Notes: generated by a model from the letters alone, not told the origin. Positions 35,650-44,678 are shown, counted from the stretch's first letter. The stretch: 64,000 nucleotides of DNA from Methylobacterium fujisawaense (GCF_014138435.1 NZ_JACJIM010000002.1:744001-808000), one strand, 5' to 3'. A program made the numbers and translations.

Positions 35650-36392
35650 CTCCGCTCCTCGAGACCCGCGCTCTCAGCAAGCATTTCGGCGGCCTCCACG
35701 TCACCAACGACGTGAACTTCGCCCTCGCGGCGGGGGAGATCCACTGCCTGATCGGGCCGAACGGCGCCGGCAAGAGCACCTTCTTCCGCCTGCTGCTGGG
35801 CGAATACACGCCGGAGCGGGGGCAGATCCTCTACGCCGGCGAGGACATCACCGCGCTCAAGCCCTTCGCGCGGATCCGCCGGGGCATGAGCGTCAAGTTC
35901 CAGGTGCCGGGCATCTTCCCGAGCCTGTCGGTCGCCCACAACCTGGAGATTGCGCTCCAGCATCATCTCGAGGGGGCCTCGCTCGGCGCCGAGATCCGCC
36001 GGCTGCTCGCCTTCCTCAACCTCAGCGCGGCGGCCTCCGAGCGGGCCGGCAATCTCAGCCACGGGCAGAAGCAGTGGCTGGAGATCGGCATGGCGATCAG
36101 CCTCAAGCCGCGCCTGCTCCTCCTCGACGAACCCACCGCCGGGATGTCGCCGGACGAGACCTTCGCCACCGGCGCGATGGTACAGGCCCTCAACCGCGAC
36201 GGCGTCGCGGTGCTGGCCATCGAGCACGACATGGCCTTCGTCCGGCAGATCGCCCAGCGGGTGACCGTGCTCCATGTCGGGCGCATCTTCGCCCAGGGCA
36301 CCACCGACGCGATCATCGCGGACGAGCGGGTGGCGGCGATCTACCTCGGCGAGACGGATGCGCCGCCCCTGCGGAGTGTCGCCGATGCCTGA
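35646..36392 (+). CDS. Urea/amide ABC transporter ATP-binding protein (UrtD/LivG-like)
   Basis: A 248-residue ATPase. Walker A is GPNGAGKSTF near 39-47, the signature is NLSHGQKQWLEIGMAI, a form typical of UrtD, and Walker B is RLLLLDEPTAGMSPDE, followed by AIEHDMAFVRQIA. The C-terminal LHVGRIFAQGTTDAIIADERVAAIYLG is the LivG-type tail. It overlaps both neighbours (4 bases upstream, 8 downstream), so it belongs to one transcription unit with the permeases. Confidence 0.92.
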   Translation: MTPLLETRALSKHFGGLHVTNDVNFALAAGEIHCLIGPNGAGKSTFFRLLLGEYTPERGQILYAGEDITALKPFARIRRGMSVKFQVPGIFPSLSVAHNLEIALQHHLEGASLGAEIRRLLAFLNLSAAASERAGNLSHGQKQWLEIGMAISLKPRLLLLDEPTAGMSPDETFATGAMVQALNRDGVAVLAIEHDMAFVRQIAQRVTVLHVGRIFAQGTTDAIIADERVAAIYLGETDAPPLRSVADA

Positions 36393-37095
36393 GCCGCTTC
36401 TCGCGACCACCGGCCTGCGGGCCGGCTACGGCGGCAAGCCCGTGCTGCAGGGGGTCGACCTCGCGGTCCGGCCCGGTGAGATCGTGGCGGTGATCGGCCG
36501 CAACGGCGTCGGCAAGTCGACGCTGATGCGCAGCCTCGTCGGGCTGCTGCCCGCCTCCGGGGGCGGCATCGCCTTCCGGGGCGCCGCGGTCGAGGGCCTC
36601 GCCGCCCACCGGCGCGCCCGCCTCGGCATCGGTTACGTGCCCCAGGGCCGCGACGTCTTCCCGCGCATGAGCGTCGCCGACAACCTGACGGTCGGCGCGT
36701 CCCTGCTGCCGAAGGGCGAGCGGCCGGATTACGAGCGCGCCTTCGGGCCGTTCCCGATCCTGCGGGAGCGGCGCGGGCAGCGGGCCGGAACCCTCTCCGG
36801 CGGCCAGCAGCAGCAGCTCGCCATCGGCCGCGTCCTCGTCGGCGGACCCGCCCTGATCCTCCTCGACGAGCCGTCCGAGGGCATCCAGCCCTCGGTGGTG
36901 CAGCAGATCGGCCGCACCCTGGTCGATCTCAACCGCCGTACCGGGGTCACGATCGTGTTCGTGGAGCAGAACCTCGACCTGATCCGCGCCATGGCCCAGC
37001 GCAGCTACGTCATGGACAAGGGCCGGATCGTCGCGGAGCTGACGGCCCGGGACCTCGACGACCGCGACCTCGTCCGGCGCCACCTCGCCGTCTGA
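36385..37095 (+). CDS. Urea/amide ABC transporter ATP-binding protein (UrtE/LivF-like)
   Basis: A 236-residue ATPase, partner of the preceding one. Walker A is GRNGVGKSTLM, the signature is TLSGGQQQQLAIGRVL and Walker B is ALILLDEPSEGIQPSVVQQIG, the SEGIQPS form being typical of UrtE. The segment GIGYVPQGRDVFPRMSVADNL is characteristic of LivF-type subunits. The gene overlaps the UrtD-like gene by eight bases and is followed by formamidase after 33 bases, closing the transporter part of the operon. Confidence 0.92.
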   Translation: MPEPLLATTGLRAGYGGKPVLQGVDLAVRPGEIVAVIGRNGVGKSTLMRSLVGLLPASGGGIAFRGAAVEGLAAHRRARLGIGYVPQGRDVFPRMSVADNLTVGASLLPKGERPDYERAFGPFPILRERRGQRAGTLSGGQQQQLAIGRVLVGGPALILLDEPSEGIQPSVVQQIGRTLVDLNRRTGVTIVFVEQNLDLIRAMAQRSYVMDKGRIVAELTARDLDDRDLVRRHLAV

Positions 37096-37128
37096 CACCT
37101 CAATCCGTCAACCAAGGGAGAGACGACC

Positions 37129-38121
37129 ATGCAGTGGCTCGATCAGTCCATCATGGCCCGCAAGGGTGTCGCCGGCGGCAAGTCCGGCCAGGAGCACACG
37201 ATCACGGAGGCCGAGCAGGGCCGCTACCACTACGTCTACGGGCCCTTCGCCGAGCCGGTCCTCACCGTCGATCCGGGCGCCGTGGTCACCGTCGAGACCC
37301 ACGACGCCTTCGAGGGCAAGATCCGCCACGAGACCGACAGCCCGACGCAGATCCTGAACTTCCCCTATCTCAACCCGCAGAACGGACCGATCTACGTCAA
37401 CGGCGCCGAGAAGGGCGACTGCCTCGCGGTGGCGATCCGCTCGATCCGGCCGCGCGGCCCGCAGCCCTGCGGCACGACGCTGATCATGCCGGAATTCGGC
37501 GGCCTCGTCGCCACCGGCGACACCGCGCTCCTCAACCCGTCCCTGCCCGAGCGGGTGCGCAAGCTCGAGGTGACGGCCGAGAACGGCGTGCGCTGGAACG
37601 ACCGGATCACGCTGCCCTACCAGCCGTTCATCGGCACGATCGGCACCTCGCCGGAGATCGAGGCGATCTCCTCGCTGCAGCCGGACTATTACGGCGGCAA
37701 CATGGACCTGCCCGACGTCGGCGTCGGCGCGGTGATCTACCTGCCGGTGAATGCCAAGGGCGCGCTGCTCTATCTGGGCGACTGCCACGCCGCGCAGGGC
37801 GACGGCGAGCTCTGCGGCGTCGCGGTGGAGCACCCGACCCACACGACGGTGCAGATCGACCTGATCAAGGGCTGGACCTTCCGCTGGCCGCGGCTGGAGA
37901 CCGCCGACTTCTACATGACGATCGGCTCGGCCCGGCCGATGGAGGACGCCGCGCGCATCGCCTACCGGGAGCTGGTCCGCTGGCTCGCGGCCGATTTCGG
38001 CTTCGACGAGATCGATGCCTACATGCTGCTCACGCAGTGCGGGCGCGTGCGGCTCGGCAACATGGTCGATCCGAAGTACACGCTCGGCGCCTCGATCACG
38101 AAGGCGATCGCCCACGCCTGA
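37129..38121 (+). CDS. fmdA: Formamidase/acetamidase
   Basis: A 330-residue cytosolic amidase of the FmdA_AmdA family, hydrolysing formamide (or acetamide) to the acid and ammonia. The family pattern is seen in VVTVETHDAFEGKI, PQNGPIYVNGAEKGDCLAVAI, PYQPFIGTIGTSPE, GGNMDLPDVGVGAVIYLPVNAKGALLYLGDCHAAQGDGELCGVAVE. The gene has GGGAGAG ten bases before the ATG. Position directly after the amide transporter and AmiC/AmiR gives a complete uptake-and-hydrolysis unit for nitrogen supply. In a methylotroph the formate could also be oxidised. Confidence 0.94.
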   Translation: MQWLDQSIMARKGVAGGKSGQEHTITEAEQGRYHYVYGPFAEPVLTVDPGAVVTVETHDAFEGKIRHETDSPTQILNFPYLNPQNGPIYVNGAEKGDCLAVAIRSIRPRGPQPCGTTLIMPEFGGLVATGDTALLNPSLPERVRKLEVTAENGVRWNDRITLPYQPFIGTIGTSPEIEAISSLQPDYYGGNMDLPDVGVGAVIYLPVNAKGALLYLGDCHAAQGDGELCGVAVEHPTHTTVQIDLIKGWTFRWPRLETADFYMTIGSARPMEDAARIAYRELVRWLAADFGFDEIDAYMLLTQCGRVRLGNMVDPKYTLGASITKAIAHA

Positions 38122-38142
38122 TCGGCGACGGAGGAGGATGGC

Positions 38143-38904
38143 ATGGATCTCGGGCTCAGAGGCCGCCGGGCGCTGGTGACCGGCGGCACCAAGGGCATCG
38201 GCGCGGCGATCGTCGACCTGCTTGCCGACGAGGGGGCGGCGGTCGCCCTCTGCGCCCGCAACGCCGCGGAGGTCGCCGCCAAGGTCGACGCCCTGCGCGC
38301 CAAGGGCGTGGCGGCGACCGGGCGCGCCCTCGACGTCGCCGATCCCGCCGCCCTGCGCGGCTGGGTCGCCGAGGCCGCAGGGGAGCTCGGCGGCCTCGAC
38401 ATCGTGGTGCCGAACGTGAGCGCGCTGGCCGTCGGAAGCGACGAGGCGGCGTGGCGCAGCGGCTTCACGGTCGACATGATGGGCACCGTCACGGCGGTCG
38501 AGGCGGCGATGCCGTTCCTCGAACGCTCCGAGGCCGGCGCGATCGTCGTCATCTCCAGCGTCTCCGGGCGCGAGATCGACTTCGCGGCCGGACCCTACGG
38601 CGCCTTCAAGGCGGCGCTGATCCACTATGCGCAGGGCCTCGCTTTCCAGCTCGCGCCCCGAAACATCCGCGCCAACTCGGTCTCGCCCGGCAACACCTAT
38701 TTCGCGGGCGGCGTCTGGCACCAGATCGAGACCGGCAACCCGGCGCTGTTCGCCGAGGCGCTCCGGCTGAACCCGACCGGCCGGATGGCGCGTCCGGAGG
38801 AGGTGGCCCGCGCGGCCGTCTTCCTGGCGAGCCCTGCCGCGAGCTTCATCACCGGCACCAATCTCGTTGTGGATGGAAGCCTGACCCGCGGCGTGCAGTT
38901 CTGA
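38143..38904 (+). CDS. SDR family oxidoreductase
   Basis: A 253-residue short-chain dehydrogenase. The cofactor motif is TGGTKGIGAAI near residues 13-23, VVPNVSAL replaces the usual NNAG, the catalytic Ser lies in VVISSVSGRE and the YxxxK in PYGAFKAALIHY, with the Tyr of GPYGAFK as catalytic residue. The C-terminus has FITGTNLVVDGSLTRGVQF. It starts 21 bases after formamidase and is probably the last gene of the operon. Its role in amide use is unknown; it may act on an alcohol or ketone that comes with the amide. Confidence 0.92.
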   Translation: MDLGLRGRRALVTGGTKGIGAAIVDLLADEGAAVALCARNAAEVAAKVDALRAKGVAATGRALDVADPAALRGWVAEAAGELGGLDIVVPNVSALAVGSDEAAWRSGFTVDMMGTVTAVEAAMPFLERSEAGAIVVISSVSGREIDFAAGPYGAFKAALIHYAQGLAFQLAPRNIRANSVSPGNTYFAGGVWHQIETGNPALFAEALRLNPTGRMARPEEVARAAVFLASPAASFITGTNLVVDGSLTRGVQF

Positions 38905-39219
38905 GGCTTTCGAACGCCCGCGGGCGACATCCGGACGCCTGAACCGGCGACGGGACCGGCCTACCGCGCGTCGGCAGGCGGGATCGGGACACCGTCCCGA
39001 AGGACACGCGCGGCCGGCCCATGCGCATCGGATGTTCGGCGACGAAGTCTGGAGATCGCGGATATCGACCACACTTGCGACGCAATTCGCCTGCTCTCGG
39101 CTCTGTAGAGACAAGCTTGCCAGGCGCGCTGGCACGCGGCACTCTCAAGCTTGGCCTTTCGCGCGACGGAGGCACGTTGCGCGGTCGCGCCGGGCTGCAG
39201 GACAGGGAAGTCCAGGGCG
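38905..39219. other. Intergenic region, no gene
   Basis: 315 bases between the amide operon and the lipoprotein gene. I see no convincing terminator with a T-run and no small gene. Confidence 0.45.
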
Positions 39220-39924
39220 ATGATGACGGACGATCGCATGGCCGGCGGGCTCGACGAGCGCGGGCGCCCCGGACCCGACGCGGGGCTTCTCAGCCGCCGG
39301 TCGTTCCTGGCCGGCTCGGCTCTCGGAATCGGCGCCCTCTCGCTCGGCGGGTGCGGGACGACCGACACCCTGCTCATGGCCGAGGCGGCGAAGACCTACG
39401 GGCCGATGCCGAACGAGAAATTCCCGATCCCGGCGGTCGACATCAGCAAGGTCAACCCGAAATACTATCGGCGGACCGTCCAGTACGCCTCGTCGGAAGC
39501 GCCCGGCACGATCGTCGTCGATCCCGCCAACTATTACGTCTACCGCATCGAGGGCGACGGCGCTGCCACGCGCTACGGCGCCAATGTCGGCCGTCAGGGC
39601 TTCCTGTGGAACGGCAACGCGTATGTCGGTCGCAAGTCCGAATGGGCGACCTGGACCCCGCCCAAGGAGATGATCCGGCGACAGCCCGAGGCGGCGAAAT
39701 ACGCCCGCGGCATGCCCGGCGGACTCGACAACCCGCTCGGCGCCCGCACGCTCCACCTCTACCAGAACGGCGCCTATACGCTCTACACGATCTACGCCAG
39801 CAGCGACGCCGAATCGATCGGCACGGGCATCACCAGCGGCTGCGTCGGCCTGCTCAGCCAGGACATGATCCATCTCTACGCGCAGACGCCCGTCAAGACG
39901 AAGGTGGTCGTGCTCCCGGCCTGA
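39220..39924 (+). CDS. L,D-transpeptidase-fold (YkuD) lipoprotein with altered catalytic motif
   Basis: A 234-residue exported protein. RRSFLAGSALGIGALSLGGC is a twin-arginine-type lipoprotein signal with the lipidated Cys near residue 45. The YkuD domain follows: TIVVDPANYYVYRIEGDGAATRYGANVGR and LGARTLHLYQNG. Canonical members have IHGTNE before the loop and SSGCIRM around the nucleophile; here these read IYASSD and TSGCVGL. So Cys208 is present, but the catalytic His is Tyr192 and the conserved Arg is Gly210. It should localise to the periplasmic face; cross-linking activity is doubtful. Confidence 0.85.
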   Translation: MMTDDRMAGGLDERGRPGPDAGLLSRRSFLAGSALGIGALSLGGCGTTDTLLMAEAAKTYGPMPNEKFPIPAVDISKVNPKYYRRTVQYASSEAPGTIVVDPANYYVYRIEGDGAATRYGANVGRQGFLWNGNAYVGRKSEWATWTPPKEMIRRQPEAAKYARGMPGGLDNPLGARTLHLYQNGAYTLYTIYASSDAESIGTGITSGCVGLLSQDMIHLYAQTPVKTKVVVLPA

Positions 39925-40064
39925 GGGCGGGCATCCGCCGCGCGCGATCCCGGACGGAACGCGTCAGTTTCGCCGATGGCGGTGCCGTTCCCGCTCCCCG
40001 GCGGCCTCGACATCCTGCAGGATCGGGTTCCCTGACGTCCGACAGCGCGCCGGGAGCGCCCGCC

Positions 40065-41468
40065 ATGGCCTACGCGACGACGATCGAAGGCACACGCTTC
40101 ACCTTCCCCGACCTGCGCCGCCTGCTCGCCAAGGCGACGCCGGAGCGGTCCGGCGACCAGCTCGCCGGCCTCTGCGCCGACGGGCCGGTCGAGCGCCTGG
40201 CCGCGCAGATCGCGCTGGCGGACCTGCCGCTGAAGACCTTCCTGGCCGAGGAGCTGATCCCCTCGGAGGAGGACGAGGTCTCCGACCTGATCGCCCGCCG
40301 GCACGACGCGGCGGCCTTCGCGCCGGTCTCGTCCCTCACGGTCGGCGCCTTCCGCGAGTGGCTGCTCTCCCCCGCCGCCGACGCGCGGGCGCTCGCCACC
40401 CTCTCGCCCGGCCTCACCCCCGAGATGGTCGCGGCGGTCTCCAAGATCTGCCGGCTGCAGGATCTCGTCGCGGTGGCCGCCAAGCGGCCGGTGGTGACGC
40501 GCTTCCGCTCCACGATCGGCCTGCCCGGACGCCTCGCCACCCGCAACCAGCCGAACCATCCGACCGATTCGTCCGAGGGCATCCTGATCTCGGCCCTCGA
40601 CGGCCTGCTGATGGGCTCGGGCGACGCGGTCATCGGGGTGAACCCGGCCACCGATTCCCTGCCGGACTACATCCGCATCGTCGAGCTTCTGGAGACCCTG
40701 CGGCTGCGCCTCGACGTGCCGACCCAGCATTGCTGCCTCGGCCACGTCACCGTGGCGATCGAGGCCATGGCGAAAGGCGCGCCCGTCGATCTCGTGTTCC
40801 AGTCGGTGGCGGGCTCGCAGAAGGCCAATGCCGGCTTCGGCGTCGACCTCGCCGTCCTGCGCGAGGCCTCGGAGGCGGCGCGGGCGCTGGGCCGCTGCCC
40901 GGCGGGCGGCCAGGTCATGTATTTCGAGACCGGGCAGGGCTCGGCCCTTTCGGCCGACGCCCATTGGGGCGTCGACCAGCAGACCATGGAGGCGCGCGCC
41001 TACGCGGTGGCGCGCGAGTTCGACCCGCTCCTCGTCAACACGGTCGTGGGCTTCATCGGCCCCGAATACCTGTACAACGGCAAGCAGATCATCCGGGCCG
41101 GGCTAGAGGACCACTTCTGCGGCAAGCTGCTCGGCCTGCCGATGGGCGTGGACGTCTGCTACACCAACCATGCCGATGCCGACGGCGAGGACATGGACGC
41201 GCTCCTGACCCTGCTCTGCGCGGCCGGCGTCAACTTCGTCATCACCGTGCCGGGGGCGGACGACGTGATGCTGAACTACCAGTCGCTGTCCCACCACGAC
41301 GCGGTCTTCGCCCGCGAGACCCTGGGCCGTCCGCCAGCCCCGGAATTCGAGGCGTGGCTGCGCGACGTGCGCATCACGGACGCGCAGGGCCGGCTCACCA
41401 GCGCCACGGGTGAGTTGCCCCCGGCCCTCGCCGCGGCCACCCGGCTCCTGCCTGGGAGGGCCGCGTGA
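40065..41468 (+). CDS. eutB: Ethanolamine ammonia-lyase large subunit
   Basis: A 467-residue cytosolic adenosylcobalamin-dependent enzyme splitting ethanolamine into acetaldehyde and ammonia. Family segments are clear: GLPGRLATRNQPNHPTDSSEGI, LMGSGDAVIGVNPATDS, VPTQHCCLGHVTVAIEAM, VFQSVAGSQKANAGFGVDL, YFETGQGSALSADAHWGVDQQTMEARAYAVAR and GLPMGVDVCYTNHADADGEDMD. Length is normal. The ATG at 40065 follows GGGAG. The stop overlaps the eutC GTG start by four bases. No EutA reactivase or microcompartment gene is present in this window. Confidence 0.95.
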   Translation: MAYATTIEGTRFTFPDLRRLLAKATPERSGDQLAGLCADGPVERLAAQIALADLPLKTFLAEELIPSEEDEVSDLIARRHDAAAFAPVSSLTVGAFREWLLSPAADARALATLSPGLTPEMVAAVSKICRLQDLVAVAAKRPVVTRFRSTIGLPGRLATRNQPNHPTDSSEGILISALDGLLMGSGDAVIGVNPATDSLPDYIRIVELLETLRLRLDVPTQHCCLGHVTVAIEAMAKGAPVDLVFQSVAGSQKANAGFGVDLAVLREASEAARALGRCPAGGQVMYFETGQGSALSADAHWGVDQQTMEARAYAVAREFDPLLVNTVVGFIGPEYLYNGKQIIRAGLEDHFCGKLLGLPMGVDVCYTNHADADGEDMDALLTLLCAAGVNFVITVPGADDVMLNYQSLSHHDAVFARETLGRPPAPEFEAWLRDVRITDAQGRLTSATGELPPALAAATRLLPGRAA

Positions 41469-42259
41469 GCGACCCGACCGAGCCGGCCAAGCCGGCCCAC
41501 GCGGGCACCCCGACGCTGCGCGATCTGCGCGGGCTGACCCAGGCCCGCATCGCCCTGGGCGCGCACGGCGCCGGCCTTCCCACCGGCGCGGCGCTCGCCT
41601 TCGGCCTCGACCATGCCCGCGCCCGCGAGGCGGTCTGGACGCCCCTCGACGCGGCCGCGATCCGCGCAGCGCTGCGGGCCCAGGGCCTGGAATCGGTGGA
41701 GGTCCGCTCCACCGTGTCCGACCGGACGGAGTACCTGCGCCGGCCAGACCGGGGCCGCAGCCTCGCTCCGGAATCCGCCACGGTGCTCGACGGTCACGGG
41801 CCGGGCTTCGACGTCGCCATCGTGATCGCGGACGGGCTCTCGGCGACGGCGGTCGCGCTGAACGCGGTCCCCGCCGCCGCGGCGCTCGCGGCGCGGGTGC
41901 GCCGGGCGGGCTGGAGCCTCGCCCCGGTGGTCGTCGCGAGCCAGGGGCGGGTGGCGATCGGCGATCCCATCGGGGCGCGGCTGGGGGCGCGCTGCGTCGT
42001 GGTGCTGATCGGGGAGCGGCCGGGCCTGTCGGCCTCGGACAGCCTCGGCTGCTACGTGACGTTCGGCCCGGAGCCGGGGCTGCCCGATTCCCGGCGCAAC
42101 TGCATCTCGAACATCCGGGAGGGCGGCCTTTCGGTCGAGGCGGCCGCCGGGCAGATGGAGGCGCTGCTGCGGGCGATGCTGGCCCAGGGCACCAGCGGCG
42201 TCGCGCTGCGCCGGGGGGATCCCGCCGAGCCGAAGGCTCTCCCGGACGCGCGGGACTGA
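41465..42259 (+). CDS. eutC: Ethanolamine ammonia-lyase small subunit
   Basis: A 264-residue subunit that with EutB builds the cobalamin-binding active complex. Motifs: LTQARIALGAHGAGLPTGAALAFGLDHARAREAVW, DRTEYLRRPDRGRSL, VVIVIADGLSATAV-like block (here DVAIVIADGLSATAVALNA) and SLGCYVTFGPEPGLPDSRRNCISNIREGGL. It starts at a GTG overlapping the eutB stop (GTGA), so both are made in fixed ratio. Acetaldehyde handling must rely on genes elsewhere. Confidence 0.95.
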   Translation: MSDPTEPAKPAHAGTPTLRDLRGLTQARIALGAHGAGLPTGAALAFGLDHARAREAVWTPLDAAAIRAALRAQGLESVEVRSTVSDRTEYLRRPDRGRSLAPESATVLDGHGPGFDVAIVIADGLSATAVALNAVPAAAALAARVRRAGWSLAPVVVASQGRVAIGDPIGARLGARCVVVLIGERPGLSASDSLGCYVTFGPEPGLPDSRRNCISNIREGGLSVEAAAGQMEALLRAMLAQGTSGVALRRGDPAEPKALPDARD

Positions 42260-42283
42260 CCGCTCGGATTGCCCGAACGGTCG

Positions 42284-43318
42284 TCACGCTCGCTCCGCGG
42301 ACGGGCTGCAGCCGAACTGGGACCGGTAGCAGCGGGCGAAATGGGCCGCGCTCGCGAAGCCGCAGGCGGTCGCGATCTCACCGATCCGGAGCGGGCTCTG
42401 GCGCAGCAGACGCCGTCCATGGGCGAGGCGGATGGCCCTGTACTGGGCCGAGAAGCTCAACCCGAGCTTCTCGAGGAACAGCCGGTCGAGGTGGCGTGGG
42501 CTGATGGACGCGAGGCGCGCCATGGCGAGGCGGCCGAGCGGCGCCTCCACCGTTTTCTCCATCGTCTCCAGCACCGTCAGCAGGGCCGGATGGTGAATTC
42601 CATAGCGCTCGACCGCGGAGGCCCGCTGCGGGTCGTCGGCGGCGCCGATGGCGGTGTGGAGGAACCAGTCGGAGACGCGGCGGGCGAAGGCCTCACCCAT
42701 GCGCTCGGCGATCAGGGCGTGGGCCATCTCCAGGGGCGCGACGCCGCCGCCGCAGGTCAGGCGATCGCCGTCGGCGACGTAGCGTGCCCGGTTCAGGCGC
42801 GCGTCCGGGAAGGTCTCGACCGTGGCGCCGGCATATTCCCAGTGCAGCGTGAACGCGCGATCGGCCAGCAGGCCCGCCGCGGCCATCAGGTAGGGACCGC
42901 CCGAGATGCCGCCGATGCGCACGCCGAGCCGAGCCATCCGCCGCAGGGTCGCGTGGATCTCGGGCCTGTCCCACCCGGTCGGCTCGCCGCCCGCGCAGAC
43001 GAAGAGGGTGTGGAGATGGCCGCGCTGGCGCGGCAGCGCCTCGGTGGGGACCTCCGCGCCCGACGAGGCGGCGACCCGGCCCTCCGCCTCGCCGAAGTAG
43101 CGCAGCCGGTAGAGCGGCCGCCCGGCGAGATCGTTGGCCGCGCGGAACGGCTCGCAGCCCGAGGCGAAGGACATCAGCGCGAAGCCGGGCACGAGGATGA
43201 AGCCGATCTCCTGCGGTGAATCCGCGGTCTCTGCAGCCATTCCGCCAGCGCTCTCCGGCCTCACACGGCTCAGCCGTGCAAGAAACCGTCCGTCCTGGTC
43301 AAACGCGATGCTTGGCAT
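42284..43318 (-). CDS. GlxA-family transcriptional regulator (DJ-1/PfpI plus AraC HTH)
   Basis: A 344-residue regulator with an N-terminal DJ-1/PfpI-like domain (EIGFILVPGFALMSFASGCEPFRAAN; GGISGGPYLMAAAGLL) and a C-terminal AraC/XylS double HTH (MARLASISPRHLDRLFLEKLG; IGEIATACGFASAAHFARCYRSQFG). GlxA relatives control catabolism of quaternary and methylated amines such as glycine betaine, carnitine and dimethylglycine. It faces the oxidase gene divergently across 125 bases and its 3' end faces eutBC. Either ATG at 43318 or the internal one at 43240 may start it; the outer has AGGATG upstream. Confidence 0.9.
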   Translation of the reverse strand: MPSIAFDQDGRFLARLSRVRPESAGGMAAETADSPQEIGFILVPGFALMSFASGCEPFRAANDLAGRPLYRLRYFGEAEGRVAASSGAEVPTEALPRQRGHLHTLFVCAGGEPTGWDRPEIHATLRRMARLGVRIGGISGGPYLMAAAGLLADRAFTLHWEYAGATVETFPDARLNRARYVADGDRLTCGGGVAPLEMAHALIAERMGEAFARRVSDWFLHTAIGAADDPQRASAVERYGIHHPALLTVLETMEKTVEAPLGRLAMARLASISPRHLDRLFLEKLGLSFSAQYRAIRLAHGRRLLRQSPLRIGEIATACGFASAAHFARCYRSQFGCSPSAERA

Positions 43319-43443
43319 CCATCATCCTGTGTGTCGTCTTCCCGTGCCGCGCGAGACCGCCTCCGGATGCCTCGACCTGCCGACTTGCCCCCGTTCCGCG
43401 CTGCGGCGGCGTCCCGTCCCGGCAGCCTCCAGGAGTGCCGGCC

Positions 43444-44607
43444 GTGAGCCGCCGCTACGACGTCGCCGTTCTGGGACTCGGCGCGATGGGCAGCGCCGCG
43501 CTCTACCAGCTGGCGAAGCGGGGCGCCGCGGTCATCGGGCTCGACCGCTTCGCGCCGCCCCACGCGCTCGGGTCCAGCCACGGCGAGACGCGGATCACCC
43601 GGCAGGCGGTCGGTGAGGGCGCCGACTACGTTCCCTTCGTCACCGCCTCGCACCGCATCTGGCGCGAGCTGGAGGCCGAGACCGGCGAGACCCTGCTGAA
43701 CGCCTGCGGCGCCCTCGTCATGGCACCCGGCCACGGCACTTCGTCCCATCACGGGAAGCCGGATTTCGTCGGACGCTCGATCAGCGCGGCACAGGGGGCC
43801 GGCATCGCCCACGAGGTGCTCGACGGTGCGGCGGTGGCGCGCCGATTCCCGCAATTCCTCAACCTCGCGGGCGACGAGAAGGCTTATTACGAGCCGGGCG
43901 GTGGCTACGTGTTCCCGGAGCGCTGCCTCGCGGCGCAGCTCGGCCGCGCGGGGGCCGCGGGGGCCGAGATCCGCACGAACTGCGCGGTGGTCGGGCTGCA
44001 GCAGGACGGGAACGGCGTCCGTATCGACACCGCGGAGGGGACCATCCTGGCCGACCGCGCCGTCGTGGCTGCGGGCGCCTGGACGGCCCCGCTGCTCGGG
44101 AGCCCATTCGACCGGCTCCTGACCGTCCGCCGTCAGCTCCTGCACTGGTACGCGCTGGCGGACGAGACCGCCTACGGGCCGCATTCGCCGGTCTTCATCT
44201 GGATGTACGGGACGGGCGACACCGAATACCTCTACGGCTTCCCGCCGCTCGACGGGTCCATCAAAGTCGCAACGGAGCAGTACGACACCACTACCAGTGC
44301 AGACGGGGTGGAGCGCCGCGTCGACTTGTCCGAATCCGCCGAGATGTACCGGCTGCGCGTCGCGAACCGTCTGGCCGGCGCGACCCCGGAGGTCGTCCAG
44401 GCCGCGGCCTGCGTCTACACGGTGACCCCCGACCGCGGCTTCATCATCGACCGGCATCCCGCGATGGACCGGGTCACGGTGGTCTCCGCCTGTTCGGGGC
44501 ACGGCTTCAAGCACTCGGCCGGCATCGGCGAGGCCGTCGCGGCAGAACTGGCCGGGACCGGCGGCACAGTCGATCTCACGCCCTTCGCCTTGGCACGTTT
44601 CAGTTGA
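43444..44607 (+). CDS. solA: N-methyl-L-tryptophan/sarcosine oxidase-type FAD enzyme
   Basis: A 387-residue monomeric sarcosine oxidase-family flavoenzyme that demethylates an N-methyl amino acid, giving formaldehyde and hydrogen peroxide. The FAD-binding start is RRYDVAVLGLGAMGSAALYQLAKRG; later SSHGETRITRQA is the SolA-type motif and CVYTVTPDRGFIIDRHP with SGHGFKHSAGIGEAVA closes the fold, including the Cys that covalently holds FAD in this family (AACVYT). The GTG at 43444 has GGAG upstream. It heads a likely operon with the amino acid ABC transporter. The native substrate is uncertain. Confidence 0.9.
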   Translation: MSRRYDVAVLGLGAMGSAALYQLAKRGAAVIGLDRFAPPHALGSSHGETRITRQAVGEGADYVPFVTASHRIWRELEAETGETLLNACGALVMAPGHGTSSHHGKPDFVGRSISAAQGAGIAHEVLDGAAVARRFPQFLNLAGDEKAYYEPGGGYVFPERCLAAQLGRAGAAGAEIRTNCAVVGLQQDGNGVRIDTAEGTILADRAVVAAGAWTAPLLGSPFDRLLTVRRQLLHWYALADETAYGPHSPVFIWMYGTGDTEYLYGFPPLDGSIKVATEQYDTTTSADGVERRVDLSESAEMYRLRVANRLAGATPEVVQAAACVYTVTPDRGFIIDRHPAMDRVTVVSACSGHGFKHSAGIGEAVAAELAGTGGTVDLTPFALARFS

Positions 44608-44678
44608 TGCGCCGGCTAATGGCTCGTGGATTGCTAGAAACCATGCCAAGATCGGTTGACCCGAGCAGGAAAGATCCG

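Noticed and set aside
37108..39135. Long minus-strand frame (675 codons) opposite formamidase and SDR
   Set aside because: Composition (Arg/Asp/His-rich, no domain) and exact overlap with two clear genes on the plus strand mark it as a shadow frame.
39925..40064. Possible cobalamin riboswitch before eutB
   Set aside because: The 140-base gap is too short for the usual element and I see no B12-box-like sequence.
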